Both the position numbers and the translations under genes were made by a program. Positions 46,503 through 59,000 of a stretch of 64,000 bases of DNA are shown here, in pieces (within the stretch, counting starts at the first letter, position 1; the number at the start of each line of letters is the position of its first letter). The DNA lies in the NCBI GenBank assembly GCA_031763025.1, contig JASSKH010000001.1, positions 8,489,024 through 8,553,023 of the forward strand, in the 5' to 3' direction. Below the pieces are notes generated by a model that saw only the letters and a list, made by a program, of their open reading frames with translations, had not been told where the DNA came from and made no database searches. This DNA is from Macrocystis pyrifera (lineage: Eukaryota; Sar; Phaeophyceae; Laminariales; Laminariaceae).

Positions 46503-46973
46503 TCACGTTTGGCGCGGGGTACACGCATTGCCGACTGAAATGGGAGTTTTGAAGAACCCGCGTGGCCATACGCTGTCGAACCACGCGCAGACCCTACTCT
46601 TGCTCGATAGCGGCGAGACAATTACTGAGGTGGCACTTTGCCTTGCAAACCAACAACACGCCGACGGGGATATTACAATGTGACGTCGTTCATCAATGCA
46701 GCGGGGATATATCTTTATGGACGACGTTGTCGTTTGAAGGATCCCTCCTCCCACACAAGTTGGACCAATATAAAACACACGCTCGTATTGCAGAACGATA
46801 AATTTCTCATCCACTACCTCGGGTATCTTTAGCTGCGACACACACACAGCAGCTGCCGTTCCCTTAATGTTGCGTAGTTGAACAACGACCAAAGAAAGGC
46901 GAGTTTGCAGGGTAACCTTCTTCGTGGTTGGCGAGGGAAAGCTTGAGGGACGGCTGTCACTGGGATTCTTCAT
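46503..46973 (-). CDS. 156-codon unrecognised open frame
   Basis: A true ATG at 46971-46973 opens a frame of 156 codons with mixed composition (MKNPSDSRPSSFPSPTTKKV, then KIPEVVDEKFIVLQYERVFY and a Cys-containing CCWFARQ stretch). No membrane segment or known motif. The plus frame 46399-46683 over the 3' half is also open, so strand is undecided. Confidence 0.22.
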   Translation of the reverse strand: MKNPSDSRPSSFPSPTTKKVTLQTRLSLVVVQLRNIKGTAAAVCVSQLKIPEVVDEKFIVLQYERVFYIGPTCVGGGILQTTTSSIKIYPRCIDERRHIVISPSACCWFARQSATSVIVSPLSSKSRVCAWFDSVWPRGFFKTPISVGNACTPRQT

Positions 46974-47469
46974 GGGTCTTGTATCATTGGGTCACATGCA
47001 GCTCTCGCATTTTCGTAAAGCTTAAGGGAGTGAGAGTTGAAGCAATATCAACCGAGCATTGGAAAGCAAGGTCTCAAGTGTAATACTTAGATCAGGCATT
47101 TAGCTTCAAGTTCAACGATTGAACGGGGTCTTCAATCGTTTCGCCGCTTTTTTCTTTCGCCAAGTCCCAACGATGTCCGAGTGTCTGATTCAAACTTGTC
47201 CGAGGAAATCACTGTGGGAAAGGCGGTCTCGATCGCAGTAACAACCATCACCGATATGACACCCGCATGGGTAAGGGCACACCGCTGGCAAGTCCGCACC
47301 GCTTTCAACCAAATAAGGCCTACTCGTTGGCCAAAGTACGGCTGATTCTGTAGACGCCGAGTTTGTAGGAATCGACCATGTGCAGCTCCCTCAATCAGTG
47401 ATAAAGGGCACCAGAAGGCCGGTTTCCTGTACTATCGATATGTACAATGAAGCATGCTCCCAGGAATGT

Positions 47470-48600
47470 TGTGTGGGCTTCCACAGAAGCCGTGAACATG
47501 TCAAAAAGCTCACAATAGAATCAATGGGTGTCGTGAAAGCTTCCACCACTTCAATGGTAGTCTTGAAAGGTGGCACTACGTCCATCGAAATGGTGCAAGC
47601 TTCCGTGGAAGTCGTGTGAGCTCCTCTAAGACTTCATGGAAGTAGTTTAAGTTTCCACGAGCTTCCATGGAAGCAGTACAAGTTTCTACAAGCTTCCATG
47701 CGAGTAGTGGAAGCTTCTACAAGCTTCTATGGATGTAGTTGAAGCTTCCATGGAAGTGATCTAAGCGTCCACGACTTTCATGGAAGTGGTGAAAGCGTTC
47801 GTGGAAGCAGTGGAAGCTTCCTAACGCTTCCATGGAAGTCGTGACAGTTTCATGAAGACTTCATGGAAGTAGTGGAAGTTTCCCCAAACCTCCGTGGAAG
47901 TCGCGGAACGTTGTACTCAAACTGAATACTCCATTACGTCGATGGAAGCTTGTACTATATCCAGGAAGTTTCCACCTCTTCAATGGAAGGTCCCACGAGC
48001 TTCCATGGAAGTAGGCTCTGAAATTTTCCGTGAAAGTGCTGATTGAAGCTTCCATGGAAGCCGCCCGAAGCTTCTAACCATATGCTTCCACGTAAGTTGT
48101 GGAAGCTTCCGCGGGAAGTCTGGAGTACTAAGACACAATCTTGCACAACTTCTATGGAAGATTTCGCGGAAGCAGCTTCCATGGAAGCTTTCCACGGCCT
48201 TCGTGGAAGCTTCCATCCGCTTCAATGGAAGTGGTGAAAGCTTCCAAAACTTTCATGTGTGAAATTCGATGGAAGCAGTGCAAGCTTCCACAAGCTTGTG
48301 GAGTTCAATGGAAGTAGTGAAAGCTTCCGTGGAAGTGGTGGAAGCTTCTACAAGCTTCCATGTAAGTGCTTCCATGGAAGTTGTGGAAACGTCCACGAAA
48401 TCTTCCATATAATTTCCATGGAAGTTGTGGAAACGTCCACGGAATCTTCCACATAAAAGCTTCCGCCTACAACCACGCAAGCTTCCATCGCTTCCATGGA
48501 AACTTCCACAGCTTTCGTGCAAAATTTTATCCGGTTCTGTGGAAGGAGTGGAAGCTTCCGTGGAAGTGGTGGAAACTTCCATTTGCACGTACTTCTACTA
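47470..48600. repeat. Palindromic HindIII-type array 2
   Basis: Same CTTCCATGGAAG / TGGAAGCTTCCA units as 33060-34345, again with about 30 bp spacing and frames rich in Glu-Ala-Ser-Thr-Met on both strands. The edges fade gradually into unique sequence. Confidence 0.85.
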
Positions 48601-49066
48601 TAAAAACCAGTATTGCAGGAGACCGGGCGGGTACCGTAATCGGGAGAGAGAAATGGTAAACGTGTGGTGTGTTGATACACAGGAGCTTGTAGGAGGTTGG
48701 GACATTGTAGGTGTATCTGGCGTGTATCTGGCCGGAATATCTTGACCACGATTCAGAAAAAGAAAAATAGAAAATTTCGTTTCCAAAGTATAGAAGGGAA
48801 TTGGGTGTTTTTTCCCGTAGATGTAGTAACAGCCTCCGCAACCGAAAAAAAAACGGGCAAACCACGGTTAATTGGTATGTGGAATGCGGGGTGTCCGTGT
48901 CTGTCCGTGATCCCGGTCGGCATGATAAGGTTAAAATTCAAACACCCGGTGAGTCTTGACACAGACATCGCGTGTACTGCCCCACGCTTTGAGCGCGTAG
49001 CAAGTTGGTATTTTTAGCTAACAATGTGAACGTACTTAAGATACTCGCTGGGTTGGTCAACCCACC

Positions 49067-49327
49067 ATGAGCTTGTGCCTCTTATTTTTTCTCCTTGTCG
49101 CCCTGGACCCTGGACGTCTGGACGCGGACGTTAGCGTGCGCAGTCGCACCCGGGATGGGGATGTGGGGACCCTGGACATTGAAAAGGGAAACAAAACCCG
49201 GACCCGTGGCAATCAGCCGACAGGGCTATCTGATGCAGTCAGCCGCCCCGAGATTTCTGCACATACATCATACGGCAGTATCGGCTCTTTCGTAGGAAGC
49301 CTGAAATCATATGTCAAGTTGACATGA
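49067..49327 (+). CDS. Small candidate secreted peptide or first exon
   Basis: ATG at 49067 opens 86 codons. The N-terminus MSLCLLFFLLVALDPG has a hydrophobic core like a signal peptide; the rest is charged and Thr/Arg-rich (RSRTRDGDVGTLDIEKGN). No family is recognised. It could also be a chance frame. Confidence 0.25.
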   Translation: MSLCLLFFLLVALDPGRLDADVSVRSRTRDGDVGTLDIEKGNKTRTRGNQPTGLSDAVSRPEISAHTSYGSIGSFVGSLKSYVKLT

Positions 49328-50033
49328 TGGCATTATTATTCTGTCGGAGCGCCTAGGTCACAAGCAGCTTCCTATAGACGGCGACCGCCTAGGCTACATA
49401 CAATGTTTTCAACAGTTTATTCTTAGAGTCTGTTTTCTCACGAGAGTACCGCTACGGTATTTTCGACGGCGCCCCTTTCCCCGATATGGGCTTTTGCAGC
49501 CATTGTTAGCCCCCCCCTTCCAATCGGCAACCGGGTGCTACGGTTACTCGATGTCGTTCCAGGCGAATACTCTGCAAAATTTGCGGTCTGGCCGCTTGCT
49601 CTGCCCTTGCGCTTGTTTTCCTGAAAGTAAAGCGGGTGCTTTAATCGACTGATTTGTCGATTGCAGATAAGGGTCGGGATTCCGACACGAGCTTGCCGAT
49701 CAGAACCACGAGACTTTTAAGGCAGTGGCGGGTGACATGTGTGAAACCACCCCCGCGAGTGCGTGGCTTGTGGCTTTCCTGGGATGGGAGGGGCTGGGGA
49801 TATTCGACGGCGGTAAAAACAAAACACGGTCGGAAAACCGGGGGCAAAAAAACTACAATCGAAAATAGATCACCGATTTGTTTTGAGCTGAAAGAGATCA
49901 TTAAGCCCTAAAGAGATTTCGAAAAAATATATAAATCGGAGGGTTTGGTGCGGCAACCGCGTGGCTCCAGCGATAGGATAAGGGATGCTTCGAAATGGGC
50001 CCTAATGCCCTATTAACAGTTGAGACACTAACC

Positions 50034-50060
50034 ATAACCCTAACCCCAACCCCGACACCG
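50034..50060. repeat. Interstitial telomere-type tract
   Basis: ACCATAACCCTAACCCCAAC, a degenerate CCCTAA tract. Similar tracts at 20680-20696, 57638-57668 and 60267-60292. The surrounding 49330-50640 shows no convincing gene. Confidence 0.6.
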
Positions 50061-50639
50061 CCCCTACTACCCAGCTGAGGACAGGACCTTCATTTTTCGT
50101 TTGGATAGGTCGACCACACTATACATCATGCTTCGTGTTACATAAAAGATCCCACGATTTCCACACATTATCCTAGATACTAAATAATTCGGCAGTCGCG
50201 TTCGCTTGTAAGCTCAGAAATCCATCCCTGAAGCCGCTGTCTGTTTGGATAGTGCATACTCAGGCTTGGCTTGTTCCGCAGATGTTGCACAACTATTAAT
50301 AATATACCTGGTATGCCGTACCCACATCGTTTACTCTGGGTGATGACGGTAGACACATGTGGGGCAACTGTGCAACTATACTAGAGTAGTAAAACGCGCG
50401 CTTTCAGTTTCGTGTGATGGTCCGACAGACTACGCCGTCAATATTCAGCATTTCAGGTGTAAATGTTCTTACGAAGATGGAAGAAACCATGCTGAGTTGC
50501 TTGGCCAGCACCAAGAAACAGTCGGAATGCCATACATAGGACTTGGACGTCGAGACATGGACACCCCAAACGCGTGACCGCACTTGCACGCCTTCTTGAG
50601 ATATATTGGAGTTCATTTAAGTTACAGGGCACTTAGAGT

Positions 50640-51620
50640 AGTGCTCATGTGTTCTCGGCTGATTGGTACGCAGGCATGACGACCATTCGGCCGCTGAGCA
50701 TGCTTCAGATTGGTCCGTGAGCAAACACACACAAGACAATGTTTGGCCGTTAAGCATGGCTTCGATTGGTCGGTTTGCCAACATCGCAGCATTGTTTGCT
50801 GCTGAGACGAACCCGATTGATCAGTGACCAGGAGCAACAACATCGTTGACCGCTAAGCATGTTTCCGACTGATCAGTTTGCAGACGCCACAACATTGATT
50901 GCTACTAAGAACCACGACTTCGATTGATCAGTAAGCAGACACAACACCGTTGGCCGCTAAGCACGATTCTGATTAGTCAGTGTGCAGACACACAAGCACT
51001 GATTGGCCAGTGTGCCGACACCACAACATTCTATTGGTCGGTGTGCAGACCACACAATACCATTTGCCACTAATCACACCCGGTGTTGTCGATGGTCAAA
51101 GAGCATACACCACAACATCGTTTGATGCTCAGAACGAACCCGATCAGTCAGTGTGCAGACACTACAACCACCAATTGGTCAGTGGGTAGGCAAAACAATA
51201 TCGTTGGTCCCTAAACACGATTCCGATTGACCAGTGCGCGCACACCACAACAACCGATGGGCCAGCGTGTAGGCGCGAAGAGACCATTTGCAGCTACGCA
51301 CGATTCCGATTGGTAAATGAACAGAACCAACAGCGCCGATCAGTCAGCGCGGAGAAACTCCAACATTTTTTGCCGCTAAGCGCTATTCCGATTGGTCGGT
51401 GCGCGTACACGGCAACAACCGATTGGTCAGTGTGCAGGCGCGAATAGATCGTTTGCAGCTACGCACGATTCCGATTGGTAAATGAACAGAACCCACAGCT
51501 CCGATCAGTCAGTGTGCAGAAACTCCAACATTTTTTGGCGCTAAGCACTATTCCGACTGGTCGGTGCGCGTGCACCGCAACAACCGATCGGTCAATGCGC
51601 GGGCACGAGAAGATCGTTTG
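50640..51620. repeat. Minisatellite of ~52-58 bp units
   Basis: About 17-18 degenerate units, each of the pattern GATTGGTCAGTGTGCAGACA, then CCACAACATCGTTTG-like, then CCGCTAAGCACGATTC. Two long sections (51240-51420 and 51420-51590) are themselves a higher-order duplication of about 180 bp. Units keep a loose protein-like pattern on the minus strand but stops occur, so it is read as non-coding. Confidence 0.85.
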
Positions 51621-52088
51621 CTGATAAACACGTCCGAAGGAAATCGTCGTAGCGTACGCCGATCTTTGCAGCGGCCGCGGAGCCTTCGGCACCCGTCGCC
51701 GTCACAGCCGGTGCCTGCATCCAGGCCGGGGCGATGGCGTATTTCCCCCCCATCGATGGCCTGTGCCTGGCGCAATTAGACGCGGCAAGGCACCACCGCA
51801 TCATCACACATAATTTTGGAACTATGTGAGCACTCAGTCTAAACAACATCCAACATGGATTACTTGCAAGCGTCGGAAGGGGTAATGTGTAGCCTGAGCA
51901 TATATACTAATATTGTAGGTTACCCGGGTTTTCGATGGGAAGCCCTCATATTTGTTTGGCGGGGGTGGGGGGGGGGGGGGGGTGCAGAGGGAAGTTTTGT
52001 AGGGGTTGAAGAGACGGAGACGCGTGAGTGGGGTCACCAGGTAATACGAAGTGGGAAAGTTGTCGAGTCCGGGGATAAAAAAGCACTA

Positions 52089-52192
52089 CTACGGGGGGGC
52101 ATAGTAAATAGGACCTACGGTACACACAAAAACCTATATATTTCCATATTTTACTAACAAAATTTGATCCTATTTACTATGGTCCCCCGTAA
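52089..52192. mobile_element. TA-flanked MITE, copy 4
   Basis: 104 bp, in the same orientation as copy 1. CTACGGGGGGGC to GGTCCCCCGTAA, TA at both sides (52087-52088, 52193-52194). A TACCAGGTGCCTGGTA palindrome abuts the right end. Confidence 0.85.
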
Positions 52193-52885
52193 TACCAGGT
52201 GCCTGGTATCACCTATCCCTTCACACTGAAGTAGGTGTCTAAACTGTAATACATATTTTAGGTTTTCCTTCAAAAATACTGTATCTTGTGCTGTCGAAGT
52301 AGACCAGGTGGATTAAACGGCCATCTTTTACCTCGCTGAAAAGGCTTTATGTTGTATGCTGTCGCATAAAACTAGGCGGTTTAATGGTCATACTCGTGAC
52401 ACGTTTCTATACTCCAAAAGCATCACCTGTAACGTCGCATTGTACTACTAGATGGGTAGGCTGTGATACGTAATATTCGTTTGCTCGAAGAGAAAAGAGC
52501 ACCGACATAGCTGTCAATTTAGGTGGTAAACTGACGTACGTGCTACCTGTTTGCCATAAATGTCACTCGCGTATGCTACAAATCGCATTGGGATCAACGG
52601 TTAAATTGCGTCACTCACCTATGCTGTCGCATTAGGAACTCCACGTCTTCCCGGTCGACGTTTACCCCATTCTTCAAGCAAATAGTCTACAGGGGTACAT
52701 GTACAAGTGAACAGGCGAACACGGGACCCGTGAGAGGAATGAGTCCATATAGTCACTCGCCTCTACTGCTGACGCAGAGCGAATAATGTTGCACATGGGA
52801 AAATGATAGGCGCCGACAAAGGGAAACGAGAGGGGGTCAAAACACTATTGGCAACACTAGACACTGCGGTTCGCTAGGTTTTCCT

Positions 52886-53005
52886 TCAATTAGTCGTGCC
52901 AGTTTGAAGGAGAAAGAGAGCCTCGTGCAGCGTGAGGTTTGGGTTTGGGAACTGCCGTTGATGACAATGAGGCGATAACAAACCGCAAGCACCTGATAGC
53001 ATCAC
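52886..53005 (-). CDS. Possible last exon of the EF-hand gene
   Basis: The acceptor has a branch-point-like CTAAC followed by CGTTCCCTACAG, then VMLSGACGLLSPHCHQRQF in phase 0, which fits the phase 0 donor at 53917, and a TGA at 52886-52888. The downstream half of an EF pair is not evident, so this end is tentative. Confidence 0.3.
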   Translation of the reverse strand: MMLSGACGLLSPHCHQRQFPNPNLTLHEALFLLQTGTTN

Positions 53006-56000
53006 CTGTAGGGAACGGTTAGCGTGATGACGTATGCTAGCTCGTTTCTGTGCAACGGTCATAGCGATACATATAGCTACAGCACAGACGTACAGTACAG
53101 TAATACTGTAGTAAGAGAATGCAGACTGAAGTGCACGCCCGTAGCACATCGCAGTACATACCACAGGTTGGATAGCTCATAGGAAGATCTTACGTGCTTG
53201 AGCCGGTGCTGACATCATCACAATCGATCAATCCAGCTTGGGCCAGCATTTTCGTTTGTTGGCATGCAGCATTAGTGTAGGGCATTATGACGCCTGACAC
53301 AATAGGGGCATACGGCACTGTTCGGCCAGAATATGACACCGGGACTGACGGGACTCTTCAACAGATAAGCTATCCCAATACAATGCAGCAAAGACATGGG
53401 GGGTATCCCATGTATTCTTCAGATATAGTTAGGGAAGGTGATTGTCCATCGGGGCTTAGCGTACACTTGTACCCAAAGTCGGTGGTTGAGTGGTTTACTA
53501 TACATATATATATACTAATAGTACACAGGTCCCCAAGAGAAGAACTAGTAAAATTTAGGCCAACCCCTACCGGAGCACGCGTCTTAATCCCTTAAGGGTA
53601 TATGCCCTGTGCTGTCCTGTTCTCCATTATCATAACTCCACCCCACAAATCTGGACAAGAAAAAAACGTTAGCCTTGCCTATAACGGGGGAATATAGTAA
53701 ATAGGGCCAGATATTGTTCGTAAAAATACGTAAATATATAGTCTTTTGTGTGTACCGTAGGTCCTATTTACTATGGCCCCCCGTAGTCGCAGTGGTGTAC
53801 CAGGTATACATAGATGAAGACCATTGGTTCCCCGCACTACAATGAAAAATGAAAAATCAATTGCGTGCGTACGTACCAGGTATAGATGTAACACATGCAA
53901 GGAAAGGAAGGCCTACCTGGAACTGCGAGGCGCTGACCACACCCCTGCGGTAGGGGTTCTCGCACTGCTTGAATGCCTTCCTCAGAGCCTTGGCACTCCT
54001 AGCCACGTCCCTACCAGGTACAGGGTACAGGGTACAGGGTACAGGGTACAGGGTACAGGGTACAGGGTACAGTACCAGGTACAATACAGTTCATATTGCA
54101 GGGAAACTGGCGTTCTGAGCCGAGATTGGGTGCAGTTGGTACGGGCTGGCACGGAATCACGTCATTACCTGTTTTCGGGAAGCGCTGCAACAAGCGCTGA
54201 GTTTGTTGGTTTGACGCACACTTATCGCAAGCCGATGTCCCTATAAGTGTACTGTAGTGCAGAGATCCTAGACCCGACGGGCTAGATTAATTCATTGGGG
54301 GGAAATGTGCGTCTGCGGCAACAAGCATTGCGGGGTGATTGCTATCGCTATCAAGTTACCCGTTTGGCACCCGTATATATACACAAGTCAACGGAAGCAC
54401 TGTTGAACGCGAAGCACGACGAGAACCGCCTAGCTGCATGCTGCGCGCGCATGGGACCATCCACTGTAGTGTGGTTTCTGTACTGAAGGTGGCATTTCCT
54501 ACCCCCTATCTAAACCACCCAATCACCGTCGGGATCCTTGGTGAGGCCGAAACCACAACAATCACCATGGAATCCATCTCTTTACGAACAGTAACTCCCA
54601 AACATCTACGAGCAGTATGTCTTAACTGTCGCCGACCTGCTTCGTGTGACCATCGTCATAGTTGTCAGATATTTCGTCCTTTTTTAACTGTTTTTCTCCC
54701 AAAATGTGATGTTAAGTTGGCTCACTTCTTCATGACCCGATGTATGGACGTCGTCTTGGGCACCTCCGCCCTTTGCCCCACTAGGTTGGGCAGCACAGGC
54801 GCACTTCGCGACCCCTGAGGGTACGATGAACGATAAGGGAAAAATAGGGCGGTACAATGGATGCAGTGAGCACGGGCGGGGAGAACATGGATCGAACGGA
54901 GAATAATTATATTGACATGCTGTCGCAGTACAGCGCTGCCAGCAATCTGAGCTTCCCACCTCCACCTAAGCAGCGCATAGCAAGATGATACTCGTACACT
55001 ACGTATACTGATATTTTGGTGCAAGAGGCATCCCACACTATTTCCACGTGGTGGTTCCCCTGAATGTGCATGGATTCACTGTTGCGCTTATCTACATGAG
55101 CCTAGAACATCGTGGGCGGGTGCGTTAAGCCATGTTGTGTTGATGAAGCTACCGGGATTGAACTTTAAAGTTTGCTACCGTAATTGATTTGAATCAACAA
55201 GTCGAATAAACAGTTCAATTTCGAAAGAGACACTGTTGTCGATGATTTGGGTTGCTGCTAACAACGGAAATATTATTATAGAGGAGTTGGAGTGACGCCT
55301 GCATCGCGTGGGGGTGGTTTCCTCTTCGATATTCATCCCCAGCTCAGACTCTCCCCGCGGATCGCGTTTAGGCCGGAGACAGTCTACTCGACGCTACCGT
55401 GAGTGGGCTCTTTCCCTCACTAGAGCAACGTGTGATCTTACAACGCTACAGACAGTATAGCTCCCCCTAGATCCCCGATAAGCTCGGTATGGCGTTGTGC
55501 CATTCGTTACTCCAAAGGGCAGCAGTTGTGCCGATTCTCACCCAAGCACGATAAAAAAAAGCGAAAAATAGTGCGAATTCGGTTGCCAATTGAAAACGTA
55601 CTTTGCGTCATCTTGAAAGCCTTTGCGCGCAAAACTTGTACAATATATATATATATGTAAAAAGGAACATATAGGAAACCTGCATGAAAGAGCCGTGGTC
55701 TATCTCCCCACCGCCCGCCGCAAACCGTTTGGAGTACCCGTGCCCGGCAGATAGTTCCACCTGAAATGGCCAGAGACGGTGTCGACGAACCCATGGAGGG
55801 GCAATAATAAGCGTGGTTTGGCGTGGAAGCATGTTCACAGTATCAAACAGCACGCAGGAGCCATACGTCATTGGGTGGTGAAATTTTGGGGCAGGCAAAT
55901 ATTTCCTGATATCACTGATATGTTCTTCTTTGCGCGTGTTCACTTTTGTGTCTGTGTAAGTTTTTGCGGTTGACACTAGCACTACTAAACATTTAACTAA

Positions 56001-59000
56001 AACAAGTCGAAGCCACCCACTAAATTTGTAACTCTGTACAAAACAAGTGTCCGATGTACGCCAGCCCATGAGACAAATGTCTCTACTGCCCATTGATGGC
56101 ATTAACGGACACGCCCATAGGGTGGAGCGTACGCGGCCTAGCCCATGGCATTATCAATAGTAGTAGAAGGTGTCGCCTTGTCCATCGGGTTGTGCGTGAT
56201 TTTTTTATCCAGAAACGTTTTAGGTGGGATGCATTAGGTGGGATGTATTGAGCTCCGCTTCTTCGGAATCTTAGACATTTACACTAACCGCACTAGCGTA
56301 TACGTACATAGAGTGTACGGTGACATGGCTCACACTTCATATTATATCAGGTAGATGTTGTATGTGGCTTGAAACCAAAGCATGACCATGATCACCCCCA
56401 TGTTCTACGTTTGTCGCTGAATCGTGTCCCCAAGGAGGAATCCCATGAAGGGCCCCTTCCGCTTGATACGATCATACGATCATATCCGTAACCTTGAAGA
56501 ACTGCCCACACGCATCGAACATGGAGTTCAAGCAGCGCGCCAATCTCAAGCCACCAAATTTCAGGAAATACCCCTTCTATACTCCGCGTGATGCCATCAT
56601 GACCCGTTTATAATGCGTGAAGACACGGCCCACACACCGAGTCGAGCTAGAGCATACGACAACCGCTTCACGGAAGCCCATGGACATTTGGCGTACCAAC
56701 AAGATCCGCTAGTGAAAAAACTACAGTACGGTACCCGCAAGTACTAGAATGGAGCTCGAGCAAACGCGCCAACAATCTCAACTCACGGAACCGCTTTAAA
56801 CCATTGTTAGAGATGAAACACTGCCTCGTGTCAATCGCTATTCACGGAATCCCGTGAATTACCTCTTTGGCATTCCGCCATTATGAACTGATACTATTGA
56901 CATAGGCGAAGAACCTGCACACAACCACCAACTTGGAGTTGAAGCAGATGCACCAGTCTCAATCCTTGACGTACAAGCAGGCCAGCAGGGTTAGGGTTAC
57001 GGAGGCGTGTCACGATAGGGGTAGAGTAGTCGAATAGCCACTATATGTAGCACTTTTAGGCCATTTTTTTTGTGTGGGTGATGGGGATCCTGAAATGAGT
57101 ATTGCATTCCACCCACAACAAATTTAGTACAACACAAAATTAAGGGCTACATGCATATGTAAACTTGCACTAGTGTGAAGCTATCAATAGCTTGGAGATT
57201 GCTCGTCGGGCTGGCGTTTCCGTTTTATCAAAACCCTGTTTCTTGGTTGGGGTGGAGATCTACTTAATCAAGCAAGGGAGTCTCAGTAAAAATAGCCGCA
57301 CCCCTGCCGTGTCATACCTCCATCGCACCGATTACGGCAAGACAAAACCCTTACCTTTAGCTCGACGGCTGCTCTCCTCCTCCGCTCCCTGGTGGAAGCA
57401 TCGGCAGTGCGAGCTCTAGCACCTCCAGCATCCATCGACTCGCAGAAACCCGTCGGGGGCAGACCACTGTACAGTTAAAGTGGGTTGGGGGTGACGCGTA
57501 GGTACGAAACAATAAGAGACGGCGGTCGATGTTATTGATGAGACCTCACCGCTAGACCGTCACCACCAAGCCATCAGAGTATAAGGCACTGATAAACAGA
57601 GAATAGGACATTGATAAAAAGCCGCGACATTTATTAACCCAAACCCCAACCCTGACCGTAACCCTAAGCTAACCTGCCGCGATACAATGCCTCTCGCATA
57701 CTGATATCGGTACACCGTTTGGAGTATACCAGGTACCTAAGTTAAGACGGTTCAACAGTAAGTCGTCTTGAACTCCTTAACTATCCCTTTCCCCGGAAGT
57801 ATGTCTCGGTACAATCAGGCGCGAACAGCGTACCCGATAGCGGACTATGATGACAAAGTACCCGCGCGGTCGGTTGGTATGGTATGGTATTGTATGATGT
57901 GGTGTGCGGGGGACTCTCGTCTTTCTGGCGTCGGAGCCGAAGCTGTCCACCCTCAACAACCAGCGCAGATGCGTTGACGTGTACACCCAAAAAACGATTT
58001 CTTCATGCACGCCAGCATCTACCCAGGAGCGCCGACGCTGCTAATAGCAGGGAGCGACTGTACGGTAGGGAGGGGGGGAGGGGGGGGGGGGGCAACCATA
58101 AGCGTTTGAATCTGCCCCAACATCCTTAACTGCGGAACCGAGGAACCACCCGACGTCGCTAAGCTCATTCTTCTTTCACTGGCCCCTTGTATGGCAAGCC
58201 CCTTCTAGGAGGTTGAGCATGTGCACCCTAGGGATAGAGATGCGACTCCACTATTCGGACAATGAGGAGTCTCAGAATTAGTCAAGTACACCCCTACCAA
58301 ATCAGGCTAGGCTCTGGCTCACCCTGTGGCCCTAAGTTTGGCGCAACCACCCTGAGATACGCCCTTCGCCTCGGAGGCAGTGCTGGGGCGAGGGGGAGTC
58401 AGAGCCAGGTGTAGGTTGGAGCTCGGCCTGGGAGGGGTCCCACGTCGGGGAAAAGGTGGGAGGGTACGTATAGATGAGGATTAACATTCCCGCTGCCTCG
58501 TTGAATAGTATGAAACCGGGCGGTACATGGCTTGTCTGCGAATGTCTGCGAATGTATGGGTAAACACTGTGTAAAAGGTATCGCTTTCCGCCTGTTCTTC
58601 AGGGAAATAATGGGAACATACAGTACATGAATGAAGGTAAAGCAGGCTCACGATGCAACTATTACACTAGAATTGAGGTTAGAATTGAGGTCCAGTGTGA
58701 TGCTACCATATTTGTAACCGTCGTCAAGCGTAACGTGACGCTTGCCTGCCTCAAGCCCTATTAGACCGGCATCCATTTGAATACAACACAACACATTTTT
58801 AAAAGGTTTAAAGCGTGGCAATGGGTCTGGACGTGCCCCGCGCACGATTGCCCGAACGGACATTATGGTGTTTGATCATATGATATGATATGCTGTGCTA
58901 TGCTTCTTGAAAGAAAATGCCGAATTGGAACCAATATCTCCCAGACGTTGGGGGGGCTTGGTGGTTGTTCCAAACACAAACTTGATGCTGTTAGTGCTGT

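Noticed and set aside
50640..51620. Possible CRISPR-like array
   Set aside because: Units are degenerate and continuous, with no unique spacers, in a eukaryotic context; it is a minisatellite.
53824..54246. 140-codon plus-strand frame with Tyr-Arg-Val-Gln-Gly-Thr-Gly repeats
   Set aside because: Produced by the GGTACAG tandem repeat and antisense to a proposed exon.
54339..54818. 159-codon plus-strand frame
   Set aside because: Intronic, opposite strand to the gene, no recognisable motif.
55608..56102. 164-codon minus-strand frame with an ATG
   Set aside because: Lies in the large EF-hand gene intron; no motif, and phases already match across the intron without it.
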